Made by a program: the position numbers and the translations under genes. From Epiperipatus broadwayi (taxonomy: Eukaryota; Onychophora; Udeonychophora; Euonychophora; Peripatidae), in the NCBI GenBank assembly GCA_028023455.1, contig JAQFVV010012397.1:3403501-3467500 (forward strand): a stretch of DNA of 64,000 bases, given 5' to 3'. The notes under the pieces were generated by a model. The model saw only the letters and a list, made by a program, of their open reading frames with translations, searched no databases and had not been told where the DNA came from. Within the stretch, counting starts at the first letter, position 1, and each line of letters opens with the position of its first letter. Shown in pieces: positions 58,376 through 64,000 of this stretch.

Positions 58376-59739
58376 TTTAATTAATATAGTAATGGCAAAA
58401 AAACAACTACAAAATATTCTTGTATTATATTGGAAAATCAAGAATTTAAAATGTGTAATGGCAAGCCAAGTTCACTATTTAATATAAATAAATTTATGTG
58501 GAAGAGATTTTTCTTCATGTAAAAAAGAAAATTGCTGCATTATTGTTAAGAAGAATCTAAAATAAATTAACTTGCTAATTAAGAACATACAAAGGAATAT
58601 TTGTACGAGAAATTATAGAAATCTCAAAGAATTGCTATGTATTTATTAAGGAAAATAAAAGTTTTGGTCCCTTTCAATTTTATCAGAAAATATTGTCTGG
58701 AAAAAATCATAAATTTAACTAGCAGAGAGGACTTGGAAAAAGATAGGGATGCTTACAATATTTTCTGAATGAATTCTTAAATCTAAATGTGTTTTTTTAG
58801 CTTTAAAAGGGAATAATTTTCCTGATTTAGTTAAGATTGCTTGATATTTACTTAATATTGAGATAAATGAATTATAGTTATTTGAGGTTATGTGAATTAA
58901 TTATACACACCACTTATTAATTTACATTTAAAATATAATAAGTACAGATATGCGCAAGCCTTAAGATTCAGTAGTCTCTTTATAAAGGATTTATAGCTGT
59001 TTTATTAGACAAATCATTAAGTAAAACTATAATTTAAATAATACTTTAAAGTATATTTAATGCTGTGTATGTTTACAATCAATTTATATTCATGTTAGAT
59101 AAAGATTATACTGCATTCAAATCATCAGAAATATCAATATATGTCATTACATTTTCTATATATATAATTCTGCAAAAACATGCTAGCATGGAGTTAAACA
59201 TTTTTTAACCTAGAATAATTTAAATCATTAATTGTAAGGCAAATTTAATAATTATATAGTTTCAAGATTAATTTAATTCCAATGTTACTTAACTCACATC
59301 GATCTTACTCAATCTTTGTATATGTAAACTAGATAAACACCCATCCCAATTACATGAATATATTATTTCCATTTTTCCAATGATTTAATATTTATTTTAA
59401 CAAATTGGCCAAATGATCAATTATATATTAATCTATTTTACTTATGTAAATCGTTTATTAACCAATTATTTATTATTATTTTATTTAAATACAGTAATAA
59501 AATTTATTTAAATTTAAGTATTTATCTGTTTGTATTCTTGTTCACTTATCTGTTGCAATTTCTTGCTTTACATGAAGATTCTTATCAGGGGATGTTAATG
59601 GCAATATATAGATGTGATATAGTCTGATGGCTCTTGGCATTGCTAAGAGTTTTCTTTCAAATTCATACATTCTTAAGAAAAGCAATTGGACTTTTTGTAA
59701 TGACCCAAATGATTTTTATAAATGTATAATATTAGAAAA

Positions 59740-59930
59740 ATCAGTCACATGTCACATGACCTATATAGCTTGCACTACCACTCCTCACTAAAGAGAGCCA
59801 TAGTTCGAAACTGATCTGGAGATGGGGACAATCATAGATAAAGGCTGCAGGTACTTTGTCTTGTAGCATTTATCATAAAAAGAAAAGCTTGTTTAGAGCT
59901 ATTAGCAGGCTCTTTATATATTATAAATGT
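59740..59930. repeat. Dispersed repeat family G, short copy
   Basis: CACATGTCACATGACCTATA, ACTCCTCACTAAAGAGAG and GCATTTATCATAAAAAGAAAAGC resemble the 36840-37420 copies; internal portion deleted. Confidence 0.55.
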
Positions 59931-60049
59931 ATATATGGTTATAATTGATTTAATTAATATTATTCATTTACTATTTATACATAAAATGACTATCCAATAT
60001 GGAGTCATAATATATAGTATATAGATATAATATATAGGGTATATGAGCA

Positions 60050-60345
60050 CAGACTTTCACATGGCCCACCACTCTATCTAATAACACTGATACACCTAAA
60101 CATATATATGGTGAAAAGATAAATAATCACCAATATACGTATTTCATGCTAAACCAGCAATCATCAGTTGGTCCAGATTATCATCTCCACACATATATAC
60201 TATAAGTGCTCAGATATATATTAAGATAGACAATCTTTATACTTTAATGGACAGGCTTCAATCTACTCCACACTCCAACTCTTCAACCGTCCATCCAATT
60301 GAAAATCTGATGATGGAATGCTCAAAGGCCACCCTGAATACCAAG
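60050..60345. repeat. Partial tRNA-like foldback family copy (left arm)
   Basis: CACAGACTTTCACATGGCCC, TACGTATTTCATGCTAAACC, ATCAGTTGGTCCAGATTATC and ACTTTAATGGACAGGCTTCA match the left arms at 32920 and 55425. The arm stops near GATGATGGAATGCTCAAAGG with no inverted partner. Confidence 0.78.
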
Positions 60346-61429
60346 GATGATAATTATAATGATTGTTATTAAATATTCTTCTATAACAAGAGTTCCAAAA
60401 GTCTGGGGTTGATTTAAACTTTCTAGGGATCAATAGTTTCAATTAAAAAATTTGGGGATCGATGATAGCAAAAGTAGACCCCCTCTACTACTGCTATTTG
60501 TTTGTTACTTCAAAATATCTATGATTCCAATAGATACCTAATTAAGAAGTAAAATAATTTTAAAAAAAAACTTTTTTGATAAAAACACATTACATACCAA
60601 ACTTGTGAACTAAAAGGTAAAATGTGTCATTAAAAGAGTCACATGTAAGAATGCATAAAAATACATGTAGCAAAAACATGACTGTGCATTGTCTTATCGA
60701 ACATATCAAAGCAAGTGCAGAGATGAAAAGCCGTTGCATGTCCGCACTTACTTGCGGTGTGATGAGATGATATTTGTTATTAGCAGAATCTATCAGTCTT
60801 GTATGATCATGCTTTCATAAAATACATACTTATTTGAACTTTGAATATAATTATTTATTGAGGAGCAGTACTATGGAAAAAAATCAGAGGACAGTTTATT
60901 TATTCGAGTTTGAACAAAAATCTTCTGTTTCAAGTAAGTACACACTTTATTGTTTTTTTTTTAATCACAGAGGCTGTTGAAATTGTTTGTTAATAAAAGT
61001 TTTTATTTTTTATGAATAATATGACTAAACCAAAAAAAGAAATGCAGATTACAGGAATTCAGAATAGATTTTAATAAAAAAGTTTGAAGAGCAGAAAATA
61101 GAGCTAAAGAATGAGAAGATAGTAAGGTCCAGAATTGATTGTGAGAAGGAATTTGTGAATAAAATAATGGAAATACATATAATAAAATCAAGTTGAATAA
61201 AAATGAAATATTTGTAGAAAAATAATAAAGTAGCATAATAAAATAAAATAGTTTTTTTGAATACACGCAGGTTAATAAAAGAAAGTTAAATAAATGGTTT
61301 AAAATAATATTTGGGAGTGCATGCACAAGGCTGATCTTTAATGTATTATAAATAAATATTATAAATGAAATAAATCTAAGTTATGTTAGGAGTGTATAAG
61401 CGATTGTAATTAATTGAAAGGAGGGTAGG
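60346..61429. other. Flanking DNA, no gene recognised
   Basis: A short hairpin lies near 60712-60756 (GCAAGTGC with GCACTTACTTGC). The 107-codon - strand frame 61003-61326 is Leu/Phe/Ser-rich low-complexity sequence and is not called. Confidence 0.4.
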
Positions 61430-63180
61430 AAGCATAGAATGAGTTTTAGGGAAGGAGTAAAAGTATAAAGCTGTAGGCTGGATGAAAATAGTACCCGTAA
61501 CGGACTAGCAGGGAAAAATATTCTTAGGGTGAGGATACTCGGAATGTTCTGAGCCCATCTCTTTATTCTTTAAATATGCACACTGGGAACAACCAGAGTA
61601 AGTCACAGGTCAGTTCTTGGCGGAGAGTCCCCATTCTCTTTAAATATGTGCACTGGGAACAACCAGAGTAAGTTGCAATCACTTCGGGAGAGTCCCCATT
61701 CTCTTTAAATATACGCTCTGGGAACAACCAGAGTAAGCCACAGGTCACTTCTTTGGGAGAGAGTCCCCATATTTCATATATTATTTCCAAAGCGTAGCTG
61801 AATTGGTCAGGCAAAGAATCCTGCCATTCGCAGCGATCTTTTCTTTTTCCAAAGTCCAATAGGAAAAACAGGCATATAAAGCTTCGTTTCACACGTGTGT
61901 ATATTGGTATAAGCCAGAAAACTCTGCATCCGCATCATCTTAAAATCCCTGTATTACCAGAAAGGAGGGTTGTCATCATGGTCATCATTCAATACAAGAT
62001 CATTGTAAGCAATGTCGTCAGCCTAGAGAGAAGAAAAGCACAATCAAAGAAGATTGCCCTCAGTGTGTGTAGTTATGGATATAAAGAAAGAAATTTAGAT
62101 AAAATAAATATAAAAGCTTAAACAGAAAATAATAAATGTTTATAAAGAGAAAAAGAGTGTTATTCAGAGATAAAGTGGTTTAACTGACACATTTTACTCT
62201 TATCCGGGGAGCGGTTGTAATATACCGCTAATGAATAGCGCTCCATGTAAAATTGTTGTTTACAATTATTAAAGTTTAGTAAAAAGAAATGAAGGTTTTA
62301 ATAAATAATATGTAAGTCAGAATAAGTTTGAGAGAGTTGTTGTTTATAAAAGTTTAGAGGTTTTTTTTAAAAAAGGAAAATACAGTTACCCTGGGGGGAA
62401 ATTGAACCCTGCGTCATTTGTAAAGTTTTACGAATTAATTAAAAAGTAATTCGGGGGAGAGAATTTAACTTAGTAAAGTTAAAACTATAAAAGTTTAAAA
62501 ATAAATATTTTACATGAAATTAAAATAGTCTCTTTTCATTTAATTTAAAGAAATGAAAATATATGTGTGCATGAATAAAGATTGTATTTAAATATAAAGA
62601 ACATAATAAAATGTGTGCGTGTTAAGAATAAAATAAAATATGAAAGTTAAACATAAAAGGAAAGCCCATGATTGAAGTTAAAAATTTCCCTCAAAGATTG
62701 CATATACTGATAAGCTACATAAGAATGGATTAGCAATGGCTACTAATTAAAATCCATAAACAACTGGATTAATTAAACACATCTTAAGAATTTAATCAAC
62801 AAAAGCAGTGGATGAATTTAAAAACGAATTAAAAAAGGATAACAACAAGGTCATCACATAAATAGGGCCGAAAATTTTGTCAGGAAGTTTTTCACGTATT
62901 TAGATCCAGTCATCTGTTAGACATAGCTTTTTAAAGACAATGCAGTGTTAAGCCAATAGTCAGAGCAGACGGCCAGATTCCAGCTTCAGTCCGACAGAAC
63001 ATCAGCAGTCTGCCAGATAAAAGCAATGCCCATCTAATAATTTGAAGATGCCAGGAATGTCTAATTGCCTGAAAGAGAGGTAATACATAATAGCAATTAT
63101 CAGGATCACAACAGAAGCCTAAAATTCAACTGGTTGGTAAAACACACGCAGCAGTAAAGAGCGAGAAGCCACCATGTTTT
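61430..63180. other. Compositionally different block, less AT-rich
   Basis: GC is visibly higher than the surroundings (e.g. TACCCGTAACGGACTAGCAG near 61492, CCGGGGAGCGGTTGTAATAT near 62205, TACCCTGGGGGGAAATTGAA near 62386). It includes the 66-bp triple repeat. Frames such as 61563-61892 (-) come from that repeat. It may be part of an LTR element or a gene edge extending past the window; not identified. Confidence 0.4.
61565..61775. repeat. Three-copy tandem repeat, about 66-bp unit
   Basis: The unit CTGGGAACAACCAGAGTAAG recurs at 61581, 61649 and 61719, each followed by a variable stretch and GGAGAGTCCCCAT then TCTCTTTAAATAT. The inner GGAGAGTCCCC spacing differs slightly between copies. 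Confidence 0.9.
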
Positions 63181-64000
63181 AAAATCGTATGGGTAATAAC
63201 ATTTTTTATTCCAATTTCTGATATTAATTAAAGTAGCTATTGCAATCTTTGGGTATTCCCAGAGTCAGTATAATAAATGAACTGTATAGACAGCATAAAA
63301 TGAACTATTTATGCATGTGGTTTAATGCTTTGTACTTAGCTTTAATGCTTTATGTTTATATTACATTACTATTGGTATGTTTTATTATAATATGTGTGTG
63401 CCTGAGATATTATAAATCATTGTTTATATTTAATTAAAAATTTATAAAATTAGTTTACAAATTATATTAAACATTTTATTTAAAATAAATTATTCTAGGA
63501 ATTAGTATTTGTCAATCAATTTTTTTTAATTATACTACTAATAAAACAATTTAGCAGAGAAGTTAAAGCAGCAATTTATTATACTATTCTTTTGATTGAG
63601 CTAGTTGGGATTTCTTAAGTGCTAAATTAGTTTACTGTCATTCAGGGTATGTTAGTTACTTCTGGTAATTAACTGGCATCTGAAGTTTACTTCGAAACAA
63701 AAAAGTGCTTTGAATGATAGGTGTTGAATTTAGCAGTCGAGAAGATGTGGCCTGGAAGTCGTAGTTATGTATCTTGCATAGCTCGGCTTGGTCATAGATA
63801 CCCTCTGGGTATTATGCATCTCTGATTAAGGGACCAGTGTGGTGCAAGACTTAAATTGCAGTTGGAGTAGATTGAATTTATAATAATTTATAATTATACA
63901 TACGATTTTTTTCGCATGTGTTAGTGAAGCTGTAATTATACTATAATGTTTAATATGCCTGCTTAGTGCTTTCAAGATTTAGTATTCTAATCTCATACTC
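63181..64000. other. Window end, no gene recognised
   Basis: The + strand frame 63240-63437 is hydrophobic (Leu/Ile/Cys/Tyr-rich) but lacks an ATG context or supporting motifs and is not called. 63680-63870 is less AT-rich (GATAGGTGTTGAATTTAGCA, TACCCTCTGGGTATTATGCA with a small GATACCCTCTGGGTATTA hairpin) and may belong to a feature that continues beyond 64000. Confidence 0.35.

Noticed and set aside
60712-60756. Small hairpin considered as a microRNA precursor or terminator
   Set aside because: Stem too short and irregular; no supporting context.
61563-61892. 109-codon - strand frame with internal peptide repeat
   Set aside because: The repeat in the peptide (LLWLFP..IFKE) is just the 66-bp tandem unit read in one frame; no domain or other support.

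Overview
The window is very AT-rich, repeat-laden eukaryotic DNA. It holds one recognisable gene, a spliced Qa-SNARE of the syntaxin-7/12 (endosomal syntaxin) type on the + strand. Seven exons with good splice sites run from 15807 to 53533. They encode about 219 residues: the end of the N-terminal domain, the linker, the SNARE motif with its zero-layer Gln, a polybasic patch and the C-terminal membrane anchor. The first exons (start Met and the start of the N-terminal domain) were not found and probably lie upstream of the window. Introns range from 76 bp to 14.3 kb. Long introns, multicellular-animal syntaxin sequence and arthropod-like LINE proteins point to an invertebrate animal. A chelicerate such as a spider is my guess, but the sequence alone does not settle it.

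Layout. 1-15806: upstream DNA with dispersed repeats, a cluster of inverted repeats (4.2-5.85 kb), and two 1.9-kb direct repeats (7.04-8.90 and 10.11-12.00 kb) flanking a decayed coiled-coil gag-like frame, read here as a non-autonomous LTR element. 15807-16147: two syntaxin exons. 16148-22979: intron with a decayed RTE-type reverse transcriptase on the - strand, itself holding a small inverted-repeat element, and a tRNA-like SINE head. 22980-26533: two exons around an intron with a partial terminal-inverted-repeat element. 26534-34989: intron with a 4-kb antisense LINE (endonuclease, RT and C-terminal Cys domain) broken by a 0.5-kb foldback element, and a second foldback with tRNA-like ends. 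34990-39105: two exons around an intron with a repeat cluster and a solo LTR flanked by a 5-bp target duplication. 39106-53431: 14.3-kb intron with a decayed sense-strand RTE element, a 1.4-kb palindrome and a 1.3-kb terminal-inverted-repeat element with internal tandem repeats. 53432-53533: last exon. 53534-64000: 3' flank with several copies of the tRNA-like foldback family, an unidentified coding-like tract and a 66-bp triple repeat.

The main unexpected structure is the number of large inverted repeats (six or more, 0.17 to 1.4 kb) lying inside syntaxin introns, which would fold into long hairpins in the pre-mRNA. At least one family carries tRNA-like A/B-box sequence at both ends. No bacterial, organellar, rRNA, CRISPR or intact tRNA feature was found.
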